Made by a program: the position numbers and the translations under genes. 64,000 nt of DNA. It comes from Flavisolibacter tropicus (lineage in GTDB: Bacteria; Bacteroidota; Bacteroidia; Chitinophagales; Chitinophagaceae). Below are positions 44,865-53,638 of the stretch, in pieces. The stretch lies in NCBI RefSeq assembly GCF_001644645.1, contig NZ_CP011390.1:5287501-5351500 (forward strand). Direction: 5' to 3'. The notes under the pieces were generated by a model. It was not told the DNA's origin and ran no database searches. It was given only the letters and a program-made list of their open reading frames with translations. The number at the start of each line of letters is the position of its first letter. Within the stretch, counting starts at the first letter, position 1.

Positions 44865-44896
44865 AAAAAGCAGCAATTGTAGAATTGCTGCTTTTT
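44865..44896. terminator. Bidirectional terminator before the glutamine amidotransferase gene
   Basis: AAAAAGCAGCAATT (44865-44878) pairs perfectly with AATTGCTGCTTTTT (44883-44896) around a 4-nt loop. It terminates the leftward gene ending at 44916 and serves as backup on the plus strand. Confidence 0.9.
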
Positions 44897-44915
44897 GTCT
44901 GTCTAAAGTATTTGT

Positions 44916-45740
44916 TTATGTCGTAGGTACAGTATTATGCTTTACCGCTAAGTCTAAGAAGTTAGGCAGTAGATGGGCATAGGTCCACATAATTTTATCG
45001 GGGTCATTCAACTGTTCAATCATGCTCTTCCATTTTTCTTCTCCATGTGTTTCTATTACAATCTTCTTTTTTTCTTCAGTCTGCAGGTACATACTCATAC
45101 CTATGGCATCGGCCTCTGGATGAAATTGGGTACCCATCATGTACTTATTAAACCGGATGCCCATCATAGCTTGTAAATAGGGCACATGGGGCCGATATTT
45201 TTCTATACACAACACTTCTGCTCCTAATTGATCCAGTCGATTCCAGTTAGGGTCAATTACTTGCCAGTCGCGGCTGTCTACCACATAAAAAGGATCCTTA
45301 AGGCCTTTGAATAATGGGTCTACCTGGCCTTCTTTCAATACATGTACCGGGAAAACACCAAAGGCTGTAGACTTGCGCTTGGCAACAGTACCTACCCCAT
45401 AATGACGACAAATCAATTGAAAAGAGTGACAAATGAAGAAAACAAACTTCTTATTGGGTTTTGATGGATTAGCATTCCATTTTTCAACTGCTGAAAACCA
45501 ATTAAAGTACGCTGCTTCCCAATCAGAGCCAATACTCTCTAAAGGAGAGCCTGGTCCGCCGCTGGAAATGTAAATATCATAACTCATGTCAGGCACCTGG
45601 CAATGCTGACGCACATCAAATTCATCCCACTCCAGTTCCAGGCTGTGAAACTCGCTCCATTGATTGAGTATTTCACGAATACAGCGCATGCCTTGATTGG
45701 CATGGCCTTCATAGAGGTCTAATATTGCTACTCGGATCAT
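44916..45740 (-). CDS. Class I glutamine amidotransferase domain protein
   Basis: 274 residues, a stand-alone GMP-synthase-type amidotransferase. Oxyanion strand YISSGGPGSP (58-66), nucleophile Cys104 in FFICHSFQLI (the usual GxCxGxQ is modified to xCHSFQ), and His-Glu dyad QFHPEADA. It releases ammonia from glutamine or, in related families, cleaves gamma-glutamyl bonds. It is the last gene of the amidase-amidohydrolase-amidotransferase operon (50-bp gap) and fits the amide-ligase theme of the region. The acceptor is unknown. Confidence 0.87.
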   Translation of the reverse strand: MIRVAILDLYEGHANQGMRCIREILNQWSEFHSLELEWDEFDVRQHCQVPDMSYDIYISSGGPGSPLESIGSDWEAAYFNWFSAVEKWNANPSKPNKKFVFFICHSFQLICRHYGVGTVAKRKSTAFGVFPVHVLKEGQVDPLFKGLKDPFYVVDSRDWQVIDPNWNRLDQLGAEVLCIEKYRPHVPYLQAMMGIRFNKYMMGTQFHPEADAIGMSMYLQTEEKKKIVIETHGEEKWKSMIEQLNDPDKIMWTYAHLLPNFLDLAVKHNTVPTT

Positions 45741-45790
45741 TTTCTTTACTTCTAAAAAAAGAGGGACAAAGTTACCTTCTTTCTGGTAAG

Positions 45791-47422
45791 CTACTTGCCA
45801 TACACACGGTTTCCGCCTATATAAGTAGCCAAAACAGTGGTTTTTAACACGTCTGTAGGCAATACAGTCATCAAATCGCGGTCTAAAATGACAAAATCGG
45901 CAAACTTACCCTTCTCTAGACTACCTTTTTCGCCTTCTTCAAAATTGCTCTTAGCAGCCCAAATGGTCATGCCGCGAATGGCTTCTTCCCGGCTTAAGGC
46001 ATTTTCCATTTGAAACCCGCCTGCAGGATATCCCTTTGCGTCTTGGCGAAACACACTAGCCAGGAAGGTTTTGAAAGGAGAGATGTCCTCAACAGGGAAA
46101 TCGGTACCTAATGGTATCCAGCCATTTTGCTGCAGCAGTTGTTTATAAGCATAGGCTCCTTTTACGCGCTCATTTCCTAAGCGGTCAGCTGCCCAATACA
46201 TATCAGATGTGCCATGTGTAGGCTGTACAGAAGGAACGATGTTATTCTGACCAAATAAATCAAAATCGGCCTGGTTGATCACCTGTGCATGCTCAATACG
46301 CCAGCGCTTGTCATTTTTGCCTTTTAAGTATTTAGCGTAAATGTTCAAAATAGCACGGTTGCCAGAGTCACCAATAGCATGTGTACACATTTGGAAATCT
46401 TTGCTGGCAATGATATTGGCTACTGAATCGAAATGAGAAAGGGGGCTTAACAAAAAGCCATACCAGTTGGGACGATCAGTATAAGGCTGCAGCAGACAAG
46501 CACCACGCGAGCCCAGCGCACCATCGGCATATACTTTAAACGAGCGTACACTCAAATGATCGGTTTTGATCTTGCCTTTATCAAAGATGTAATCATAGTT
46601 CTGTTTGGCATCGCTCAGCATGGCATACACTCTCATTTTCAGTTCACCTTTCTTTTGCAGCGAGTCAATTGTCAATACTTCACGATAATCTAATCCACAA
46701 TCATCAACTGTGGTTAAGCCTACTGCAAAGCAGTTTTGTTGTGCTTGGTCTAATGCTTTTTTTATTTGTGCAGGTGTTGCCGCCGGTATTTTGGATGATA
46801 CTAGATCTACAGCGTTATCTATTAATACACCTGTTAGCTTACCATCTTTTACTTCTACTTCACCGCCTGTCAGCGTTGCGCCTGGTTTCACACCTGCAAG
46901 GTCTAAAGCCTTTTGATTGGCAATAGCGGCATGGCCATCAATTCGGGTTAGTATTACAGGGCGACCAGGAAACAGTTGGTCTAACCTTTCTTTTGTGGGG
47001 TATTGTTTTACGTCCCAATCATTTTGATCCCATCCTCTTCCAATCAACCAACCTTCTTGGTTCTGTTGGGCAAAGGCTTGCAATTTAGTCAAGATATCTT
47101 CCCAACTGGTTGTGCCAACAAGGTCGGCCGTTTGTAAGCCTAAACCATAACGGTAAAAATGGGCATGTGCATCGATAAGACCGGGGTAGATGACCTTGCC
47201 TGCGGCGTCTACTTTATCCTTTGCACTATAGTTAGTGGTAATGTCTTTTGTTGTACCAACAGCGGCTATTTTACCATCTTTTATGGCCATAGCTTCTGCA
47301 ATAGAAAAGCTGGAGTCAACAGTATAGATCTTCGCATTATATACGATCAGGTCTACATTCGATGCCGTATTACAGGCTATAAAAACAAAAGAAACAAGTA
47401 GAAGTTTAATTAGAATTCTCAC
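45791..47422 (-). CDS. YtcJ-like metal-dependent amidohydrolase lipoprotein
   Basis: 543 residues from a GTG start at 47422; an in-frame stop four codons upstream excludes a longer form. Signal peptide with lipobox FIAC (Cys17), then the amidohydrolase barrel: DAHAHFYRYG metal motif, VDDCGLDYREV, HAIGDSGNR, RIEHAQV, PLGTDFPVE. YtcJ-type enzymes hydrolyse cyclic or amide substrates; the natural one is unknown. It is 26 bp downstream of the amidase gene. Confidence 0.9.
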   Translation of the reverse strand: MRILIKLLLVSFVFIACNTASNVDLIVYNAKIYTVDSSFSIAEAMAIKDGKIAAVGTTKDITTNYSAKDKVDAAGKVIYPGLIDAHAHFYRYGLGLQTADLVGTTSWEDILTKLQAFAQQNQEGWLIGRGWDQNDWDVKQYPTKERLDQLFPGRPVILTRIDGHAAIANQKALDLAGVKPGATLTGGEVEVKDGKLTGVLIDNAVDLVSSKIPAATPAQIKKALDQAQQNCFAVGLTTVDDCGLDYREVLTIDSLQKKGELKMRVYAMLSDAKQNYDYIFDKGKIKTDHLSVRSFKVYADGALGSRGACLLQPYTDRPNWYGFLLSPLSHFDSVANIIASKDFQMCTHAIGDSGNRAILNIYAKYLKGKNDKRWRIEHAQVINQADFDLFGQNNIVPSVQPTHGTSDMYWAADRLGNERVKGAYAYKQLLQQNGWIPLGTDFPVEDISPFKTFLASVFRQDAKGYPAGGFQMENALSREEAIRGMTIWAAKSNFEEGEKGSLEKGKFADFVILDRDLMTVLPTDVLKTTVLATYIGGNRVYGK

Positions 47423-47448
47423 TGTATTAATTTAAAAGGGGTAATGAA

Positions 47449-49098
47449 TTATTGTTTGAATAATGCAGGATGTTTTTTATTGTGATCTGTACGGTCCTGA
47501 TAAGCCTTAGCAAACTCTAAGATAGATGCCTCATCATAGAGATTGCCCAAAAGTGTAATGCTTTGTGGATTGCCAGACTTGTTGAATCCAATTGGGAAAC
47601 ATAAGGCCGGATTTCCGGTAAGATTGGTAATGCTCAATTGGCTGCCAGCAAATGTAGGTACAATCACTACATCGTAATCCTTCATAAAGTCTTGAATCTT
47701 TTGGTTTAAGGTAGAGCGATAGCGATTGGCATTGATATATTCAACTGCTGGAATATAGCGGGCTGCCCGCCAGGTGTTTGGCCAAAAGTTCTTGTCTTGC
47801 CGCTCAATAAGGTCATCTCGATTGCTGCGAGTGAGTTCATCAAATGCAGCAGCGCTTTCAGCATCTAGAATAATACTTACTAAGTTATTATTGTACACAC
47901 CAGAGTCAGGAAATGTAACCGGAACGATATCAGCTCCCAAGGCTTTAAAATCTTCCAGTGCTTTCCATTCCAATGCATCTTTATTTAAGCGTTTAAAGTA
48001 GTTTTCAGCATAAGCAATGCGCATTTTCTTTACATCCTTTTTTGGTGAATAGTTGAAAGCATGATTTACAGCAGAAGGGTCTTTGCTATCTGTTCCATGT
48101 ATGGCAGCATATACGATAGCACAATCTTCAGCACTGCGACAAATAGGCCCCGCTTTATCTAAACTCCAGCATAAGACCATAGCGCCCGAACGACTTACTG
48201 TACCAAATGTTGGGCGTAAGCCTGTAGCTCCTGTGCGAGTGGAAGGAGAGATAATAGAACCTAAGGTTTCAGTACCAATAGCAAATGGAAGCAGACCTGC
48301 TACTGTTGTAGCTGCTGAACCAGCCGAGGAGCCACTAGAGCCTTGACGCAAGTTCCAGGGATTATTAGTCCTGCCACCAAACCACAGATCATTAAAGGCT
48401 AGGGCGCCTAGCGAAAGCTTGGCGCACAATACAGCACCGGCTTTATGGAGTTGCTCATACACAAAGGAGTTTTCATCAATGACCTGGTCCTTATATGGCG
48501 TCGTGCCCCAAGTGGTTTTATACCCTTTTACAGCAAAAAGGTCTTTAAGGCCATAGGGAATACCCTGCAAAGGACCGCGGTAGATGCCTTTTTTCAAATC
48601 GGCATCTGCTTGTTGCGCCTCTTTTATGGCCAGATCTTCAGTTAGCGTAATGACAGCCTTTAATGAATCATCCCATTTCTTTAAGCGGTCAATAAAGAAC
48701 TGCGTAAGTTCTACAGAACTTATCTTTTTATTTTTTATTAAGGAAGCTAATTGGGGTATGGAATAAAACGCAAGTTCCGCACGGTTCTTTGGCAATGCAA
48801 CATTTGTGGGTATGTTCCACACAATCTTTTGTTGTTGAGTAGGAATGCTAAAGCCAATAGGAGCGGGGTTATAGGCAAACGGGTACGCAAGGTGGTTAGG
48901 TGGCATGCTGCGGTGCATACCTGCATAAATGGCCGTGTAGTCATTAATGCTTTCCAACATAGAGTCTGCTTCTGCTGAAGTAAAGTTTAAATGAAACAGT
49001 CCAGCTGTTTTCTGTAATAATTGAAGGGAGTCTTGTTTCGTTTGCGATAAAGCAGGAACGGAAATAAAAAGGGTTAACCCAACTAGTAGTTGTTTCAT
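47449..49098 (-). CDS. Exported amidase of the amidase-signature family
   Basis: 549 residues from ATG 49098, which begins the signal peptide MKQLLVGLTLFISVPALSQ. The Ser-cisSer-Lys catalytic set is present: Lys in PYGLKDLFAVKG, and the Gly/Ser-rich GSSGSSAGSAATTVAGLLPF with both serines, followed by FAIGTETLGSI. It is exported, so it acts on periplasmic amides or peptides, unlike cytosolic GatA. First gene of a leftward operon with the amidohydrolase and amidotransferase, and divergent (63 bp) from the iminopeptidase-like gene. Confidence 0.92.
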   Translation of the reverse strand: MKQLLVGLTLFISVPALSQTKQDSLQLLQKTAGLFHLNFTSAEADSMLESINDYTAIYAGMHRSMPPNHLAYPFAYNPAPIGFSIPTQQQKIVWNIPTNVALPKNRAELAFYSIPQLASLIKNKKISSVELTQFFIDRLKKWDDSLKAVITLTEDLAIKEAQQADADLKKGIYRGPLQGIPYGLKDLFAVKGYKTTWGTTPYKDQVIDENSFVYEQLHKAGAVLCAKLSLGALAFNDLWFGGRTNNPWNLRQGSSGSSAGSAATTVAGLLPFAIGTETLGSIISPSTRTGATGLRPTFGTVSRSGAMVLCWSLDKAGPICRSAEDCAIVYAAIHGTDSKDPSAVNHAFNYSPKKDVKKMRIAYAENYFKRLNKDALEWKALEDFKALGADIVPVTFPDSGVYNNNLVSIILDAESAAAFDELTRSNRDDLIERQDKNFWPNTWRAARYIPAVEYINANRYRSTLNQKIQDFMKDYDVVIVPTFAGSQLSITNLTGNPALCFPIGFNKSGNPQSITLLGNLYDEASILEFAKAYQDRTDHNKKHPALFKQ

Positions 49099-49161
49099 GT
49101 GTATTGTGATAAGTATCAAAGTAAAAAAATAATATTATCTTTTAATCACGATCAAATTGTT

Positions 49162-50181
49162 ATGCGAACTTTTCTATATCTGTCCCTGCTTTTTATTATA
49201 GCGGCTTGTCAGCAAAAACAAACAGCAACTCCTACAGTAGCCGAGTATTTTAATTATGGAGATACCGGAGTACAAACGGCAGGTATCAAAATGATACCTA
49301 TACATACACCCGTTGGTAATTTTAAAGTATGGACCAAGCGGTTTGGCAATAACCCGCGCATTAAAGTCTTGTTGTTACATGGCGGGCCTGCCATGACCCA
49401 TGAATACATGGAAGCGTTTGAAAGCTTCTTCCCTAAAGAAGGCTTTGAATTTTATGAGTATGACCAATTAGGATCTTATTATTCTGATCAACCTATCGAT
49501 AGCAGTTTATGGACAATTGATCGTTTTGTTGATGAAGTAGAGCAAGTGCGAAAGGCGTTGGACTTAACCAATGATAATTTCTATTTATTAGGTAACTCCT
49601 GGGGTGGCATTCTAGCTATGGAATATGCATTAAAGCATCAGCAAAACCTCAAGGGCTTGATAATCTGTAATATGATGGCAAGTGCACCTGAGTATGGCCG
49701 TTATGCTGAAGAGGTTTTGGCCAAGCAAATGGATCCAAAAGTCTTAGATACGGTTCGTCAGATAGAAGCAAGAGGGGATTTTTCCAATCCCAAGTATATG
49801 GAACTACTATTACCTAATTTCTATCATGAGCATTTGTGTCGTCTTGCAGAGTGGCCTGATCCTTTCAATCGTTCACTCAAGCATATTAACAGCTCTATTT
49901 ATACATTGATGCAAGGGCCTTCTGAATTTGGTATTGCTGGCCGATTGGCAAACTGGGATATCACAAAACGATTACCTGAGATAACAGTGCCTACACTCAC
50001 TGTTGGTGCCAAATACGACACCATGGACCCGGAACACATGAAGTGGATGAGCACACAGGTAAAGAAGGGCAGCTATTTGTATTGCCCTAACGGAAGCCAT
50101 TTATCCATGTGGGATGACCAGAAGGTTTTTATGGATGGTGTGATCAGTTGGATCAAAAAGGTAGACCAGTCAGCCAATTAA
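49162..50181 (+). CDS. Proline-iminopeptidase-like alpha/beta hydrolase lipoprotein
   Basis: 339 residues from ATG 49162. Lipobox AAC (Cys14) in FLYLSLLFIIAACQQK; an earlier in-frame Met would place hydrophilic residues before the signal peptide. LLLHGGPAMTHEY (modified HGGPG oxyanion motif), nucleophile GNSWGG and C-terminal CPNGSHLSMWDD with the His. The family cleaves N-terminal proline or small amides. Its stop overlaps by 4 bp the stop of the convergent 87-residue gene. Confidence 0.9.
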   Translation: MRTFLYLSLLFIIAACQQKQTATPTVAEYFNYGDTGVQTAGIKMIPIHTPVGNFKVWTKRFGNNPRIKVLLLHGGPAMTHEYMEAFESFFPKEGFEFYEYDQLGSYYSDQPIDSSLWTIDRFVDEVEQVRKALDLTNDNFYLLGNSWGGILAMEYALKHQQNLKGLIICNMMASAPEYGRYAEEVLAKQMDPKVLDTVRQIEARGDFSNPKYMELLLPNFYHEHLCRLAEWPDPFNRSLKHINSSIYTLMQGPSEFGIAGRLANWDITKRLPEITVPTLTVGAKYDTMDPEHMKWMSTQVKKGSYLYCPNGSHLSMWDDQKVFMDGVISWIKKVDQSAN

Positions 50182-50441
50182 ACCGTTGTCGTTTGCAAAT
50201 GGGCTGCTACCGCATGCAGTATTTCATTCATTAATACTGAAGATTCATCCAACGTGGCGTTGGCAAAGATCAATTGATTGGGACCAGTGGAGATGATCTT
50301 GTTACCAGGCAATTGCTCCATGATATCACTTGGAAGCATACTAATTGTATACTCCATAAAGAAGGGCGTTTGTCTAACAGCAATCATGGCTGTTAACAAC
50401 GCGTTTTCATAGGAGAAGTTGATGGTGAAAATACGGGCCAT
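50178..50441 (-). CDS. Small unknown protein
   Basis: 87 residues from ATG 50441. Ferredoxin-like alternation of strands and helices is suggested (RIFTINFSYENALLTAMIAV, EYTISMLPSD, ESSVLMNEILHAVAAHL), without Cys or metal motifs. No family recognised. It follows the GCS2 ligase gene by 130 bp and is probably cotranscribed with it. Confidence 0.65.
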   Translation of the reverse strand: MARIFTINFSYENALLTAMIAVRQTPFFMEYTISMLPSDIMEQLPGNKIISTGPNQLIFANATLDESSVLMNEILHAVAAHLQTTTV

Positions 50442-50571
50442 GTTTTATCCATTTTATTGCTGCAAGCATGATAATGGTGGAATGCTTGCTATTAATTATC
50501 AGCAAGTTTTTTCATGGTACGGTTTGTCTAAACAAGATACAAAAACAATCTGGAAATTTATTTAACGTGTA

Positions 50572-51684
50572 TTAAATACCTGTTAGAAACTGACTTTGAA
50601 TATAGTCTGTTACACTTACTAAATTTTTTGATTCTTCATACACTTTCAATTGGCGGTCGGCACCAGTTCCGTTCTCCAACATCCTGTGTACATAATCAAT
50701 ACGATGACGAGAGCCCAAATGATCCACTACATCATCCACAAAATCAAGTAGTTCATAAATCAATACACGTGTATTGATTTCTTCTTCTTTTCCAAAGTCG
50801 ATTAAGTAGCCGTCAATACCATAGCGGCTGGCGCGCCATTTATTCTCATTGATCAAGGCTCGTGAATACTGAATGTAGTTCATGTTCTGTTGCCGCAACT
50901 TATAAATCTTGGCACATATTGCCTGAAAGAGAGCTGCAATTGTTATGGTTTCATCAACAGTCATCGGCACATCACAGATTCTGAATTCCACTGTATTGAA
51001 GAAGGGGTGTACTCTTAAGTCCCACCAGATCTTTTTGGCATTGTCAATACAATTGGTTTTCATCAGCAACTTTACATAATTATCATAAGCCTCAATACTT
51101 TCAAATGCTTCTGGAATACCAGTGCGGGGAAACTTGTCAAACACTTTGGTTCTGTACGACTTATAACCTGTTTTACGTCCTTCCCAAAAAGGAGAGTTGG
51201 TACTTAGTGCATAAATATGCGGGAGAAAGTAACGTGTGCTATTGGCAATATGATTGGCCATCTCGCGGGTTTCCATGCCTACATGCACATGCAAACCAAA
51301 GATCAAATTGCTTCGGGCTGCTTCCTGTAGTTCATTTACGATCTCATTGTAGCGAATATGATCCGTAATTAATTGGCTTTCCCAGTGTGAAAAAGGATGC
51401 GTGCCAGATGCACCAATAGAATGCCCTAAACTTTGTGCAATATCTGAAATGGTTTTACGTAACAGAGCAATATCTGTGAACGCTTCATCTATATTCTGAC
51501 AGATGTCTGTCCCCACTTCTACTACGGCCTGGTGCATTTCAGCCTTCACCTTGTCTTTGATGATCTTTTGACCTTCGTGTACAATGCGTTGTTCATGACT
51601 TTGTAGTTCCCGGGTAGCGGGATCCAGTACCATGTATTCTTCTTCAACGCCCAGTGTAAAACTCTTATAATTCAGATATGCCAT
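50572..51684 (-). CDS. Carboxylate-amine ligase (GCS2/YbdK family)
   Basis: 370 residues. Glutamine-synthetase-like fold of the glutamate-cysteine ligase 2 family: TLGVEEEYMVLDP (10-22) with the Glu triad, AEMHQAVVEVGTDICQN, GASGTHPFSHW, FGLHVHVGMETR and WWDLRVHPFFNTVEFRICDV. YbdK members show weak glutamate-cysteine ligase activity but the true substrate is unknown. It is downstream of an ATP-grasp gene and thus likely acts with it to build an amide-linked metabolite or peptide tag. Confidence 0.92.
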   Translation of the reverse strand: MAYLNYKSFTLGVEEEYMVLDPATRELQSHEQRIVHEGQKIIKDKVKAEMHQAVVEVGTDICQNIDEAFTDIALLRKTISDIAQSLGHSIGASGTHPFSHWESQLITDHIRYNEIVNELQEAARSNLIFGLHVHVGMETREMANHIANSTRYFLPHIYALSTNSPFWEGRKTGYKSYRTKVFDKFPRTGIPEAFESIEAYDNYVKLLMKTNCIDNAKKIWWDLRVHPFFNTVEFRICDVPMTVDETITIAALFQAICAKIYKLRQQNMNYIQYSRALINENKWRASRYGIDGYLIDFGKEEEINTRVLIYELLDFVDDVVDHLGSRHRIDYVHRMLENGTGADRQLKVYEESKNLVSVTDYIQSQFLTGI

Positions 51685-51740
51685 GTAGTAATTCTATTTT
51701 GGATATTGCTTTTCTTTTGTTTGTTAGTTTGGTGTAAGTT

Positions 51741-51797
51741 GTACGTGAAACGTGAGCTAGGAGATCCCTCTTTCACGTTTATCGTTTCACCTTTCAC
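51741..51797. repeat. GTGAAACG-family repeat between GCS2 and ATP-grasp genes
   Basis: ACGTGAAA (51743-51750) pairs with TTTCACGT (51771-51778); further CGTTTCACCTTTCAC words complete the right arm. It is a third member of the family that flanks the 99-residue gene at 8311-8610. Confidence 0.65.
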
Positions 51798-51810
51798 AAG
51801 TGGCCTCTGC

Positions 51811-52881
51811 CTAGCTATTATCTGCAGCTTGCTCTCCTTTTCCGCGTTTAGCCTTTTTAGCAGGAGCCTTTGCTTTGCTTTCCACTTTTGCGGGTGCTTG
51901 CTTTTTCGGTGCTTTCGCTTTCGGTTCACCTGTTAACGGCATTCCCGCTACACTATGTTTTATATAATTACCCCAGGTTAGATTATCCTGTCCATCCTTT
52001 TGGGCCAACGCTCTTTCTATTGCATAGTTAGCTGCCGTTTCTACCACCCATTCAAAGTTGTCCTCACCCACACTGGTGCGTTCAGCATCAGGAGCCGGAT
52101 TGCCAAAATCAATGGCATAAGGTACACCATCACGCACTGCTAATTCCACTGTGTTGAAATCGTAACCTAAATAATGGTTGATGCGTAAAACAATTTCTTC
52201 CATTTGCTTCAAGCGCTCCTGCGATGGCGTAAAGTTCGCTTCATAACGCTGGTGGTGGGGGTTGCGTGGTTCATACGGCATAATACGTACATATTTGCCA
52301 CCAATGCAATAGCAGCGATAGTACTCTTCAAAAACGATCTCTTCTTGTAGTAGCATTACCAGTTGCCCGGTTTCTGCATGCTTCTGGTAAAATTCATCCA
52401 TGTTATCCAGGCGGTATACATTTTTCCATCCGCCACCGGCATAGGGCTTCATGTAGGCAGGGAAACCTACATAATTAAAAATACCTTCCCAGTCTAGTGG
52501 ATAGGCCAGGTTGGCAAACGACTCATTCTTGGTATCTACAGGCAGATCGTAAGAAGGAAGGATGGCTGTACGGGGAACTGGTACGCCAATTTGCGTCATC
52601 AGGCAATTGTTGAAGTACTTATCATCGGCACTCCACCAAAAAGGGTTGTTGATCACAGCCGTTCCGGTAAGAGCTGCATTTTTAAGCCAGGTGCGGTAGA
52701 ATGGAACATCCTGTGAAATGCGGTCTACGATTACTGCATAGGGCGTTTTTTCACCTTGTGAGGCCTGGTCAATGCGTATGGGTTCCGCAGTAATGCCTTC
52801 AATATTTTTACTATTGATCCGTTCAATAAAGGCCATAGGGAAGCTGCGTTCCTGACCATAAAGAATACCAATCTTTTTCAT
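51811..52881 (-). CDS. ATP-grasp ligase with Lys/Ala-rich tail
   Basis: 356 residues. Resembles RimK/D-Ala-D-Ala-ligase-type ATP-grasp: PAYMKPYAGGGWKNVYR (Lys and Gly loop), MLLQEEIVFEEYYRCYCIGG, VRIMPYEPRNP and metal site VELAVRDGVPYAIDFGNPAPD. A C-terminal 45-residue tail is almost only Lys, Ala, Pro and Glu (APKKQAPAKVESKAKAPAKK) and looks disordered, perhaps binding nucleic acid or an acidic partner. It is followed by the GCS2 ligase 126 bp downstream. The products of the pair are unknown. Confidence 0.88.
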   Translation of the reverse strand: MKKIGILYGQERSFPMAFIERINSKNIEGITAEPIRIDQASQGEKTPYAVIVDRISQDVPFYRTWLKNAALTGTAVINNPFWWSADDKYFNNCLMTQIGVPVPRTAILPSYDLPVDTKNESFANLAYPLDWEGIFNYVGFPAYMKPYAGGGWKNVYRLDNMDEFYQKHAETGQLVMLLQEEIVFEEYYRCYCIGGKYVRIMPYEPRNPHHQRYEANFTPSQERLKQMEEIVLRINHYLGYDFNTVELAVRDGVPYAIDFGNPAPDAERTSVGEDNFEWVVETAANYAIERALAQKDGQDNLTWGNYIKHSVAGMPLTGEPKAKAPKKQAPAKVESKAKAPAKKAKRGKGEQAADNS

Positions 52882-53177
52882 TCAGGGAATTTAAGGGTGT
52901 GTATCAATGGGCTTAAAGTACAAATTAATTTCTTTCCCAAAAAAGAAATTGCAGAGAGTGGGTTTCGCACAGAGCGAAGGAGAAAAGGAGAAAGATTTCA
53001 AAATTTCTGATTTGAAGATTTCAGAGGCTTTTGGTTTCATTTTACATGCGCCATCACATCCGTCAGTTGTAAAGGCTTTTACTGTCACCATGAACTTTGG
53101 TACACCCCATCTTTAGCGGGGCTCTAGTACCCAAAAAACAATCCCGGCAGCTAAAGTAACCATGCAGTAAAAACCAA

Positions 53178-53222
53178 CGAATCCTGTTAATCCTACTAAT
53201 CCCATCCATCCGCGGTCCTTCA
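53178..53222. repeat. AATCC...CCGCGGTCC repeat, copy 3
   Basis: ACGAATCCTGTTAATCCTAC, then TAATCCCATCC and ATCCGCGGTCC. Same family as 35346-35378 and 36151-36179. Confidence 0.65.
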
Positions 53223-53261
53223 TCACCGAATCGTCAGCCTACCTTCATGGTAGCTTCCGGG

Positions 53262-53383
53262 TAAAGCCATAGTAACGTCATAGTAACGCCCTACTAACCT
53301 GTGGGTAATCTGTAGGTTCACCCGTACCTCACCCGTATCTCGGCCCTACTACAGCCCTTCCTTCACCCGTATCCCGAGTAGGC
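53262..53383. repeat. Direct word repeats CATAGTAACG and CACCCGTA
   Basis: CATAGTAACG at 53268 and 53279; CACCCGTA at 53319, 53330 and 53364; CCCTACTA words at 53289 and 53344. The first two copies of each word are spaced by 11 bp, about one helical turn. Confidence 0.7.
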
Positions 53384-53550
53384 AAGTGCATTAAAAACAG
53401 TAAGGAAATAGTTAATAAAATTGCAATATAAGAGCCCTAGAACCAGGCCCAAGCGAAGTGTTCCAAAGATACAAAACCGCACCCCTAATTACCAATTTCA
53501 CCCTTTTCAACTTGTTAACCTGTCAACCCTTTTCCCTCTTTTCTTCCAAT

Positions 53551-53638
53551 CCCCAATTCCTTCCTCCTTGCCAACTACCAACTGTCCTCTGCCAACTTTC
53601 CCTGCCTCCTTGCCCCTCTGCGCCTCCGCGAAACCTTA
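53551..53638. repeat. Pyrimidine-rich word repeat with TGCCAACT and CTCTGCGCC units
   Basis: TGCCAACT at 53569 and 53590, followed by CTCTGCGCCTCCGCGAAACC (53615-53634), which is a relative of the block at 11571-11645. Confidence 0.55.

Noticed and set aside
51672..51929. Minus-strand Lys-rich frame overlapping the ATP-grasp gene end
   Set aside because: It is an alternate frame of the Lys/Ala-rich tail and a repeat, not an independent gene.
52907..53116. 69-residue plus-strand frame
   Set aside because: Composed of word-repeat sequence, no protein-like features.
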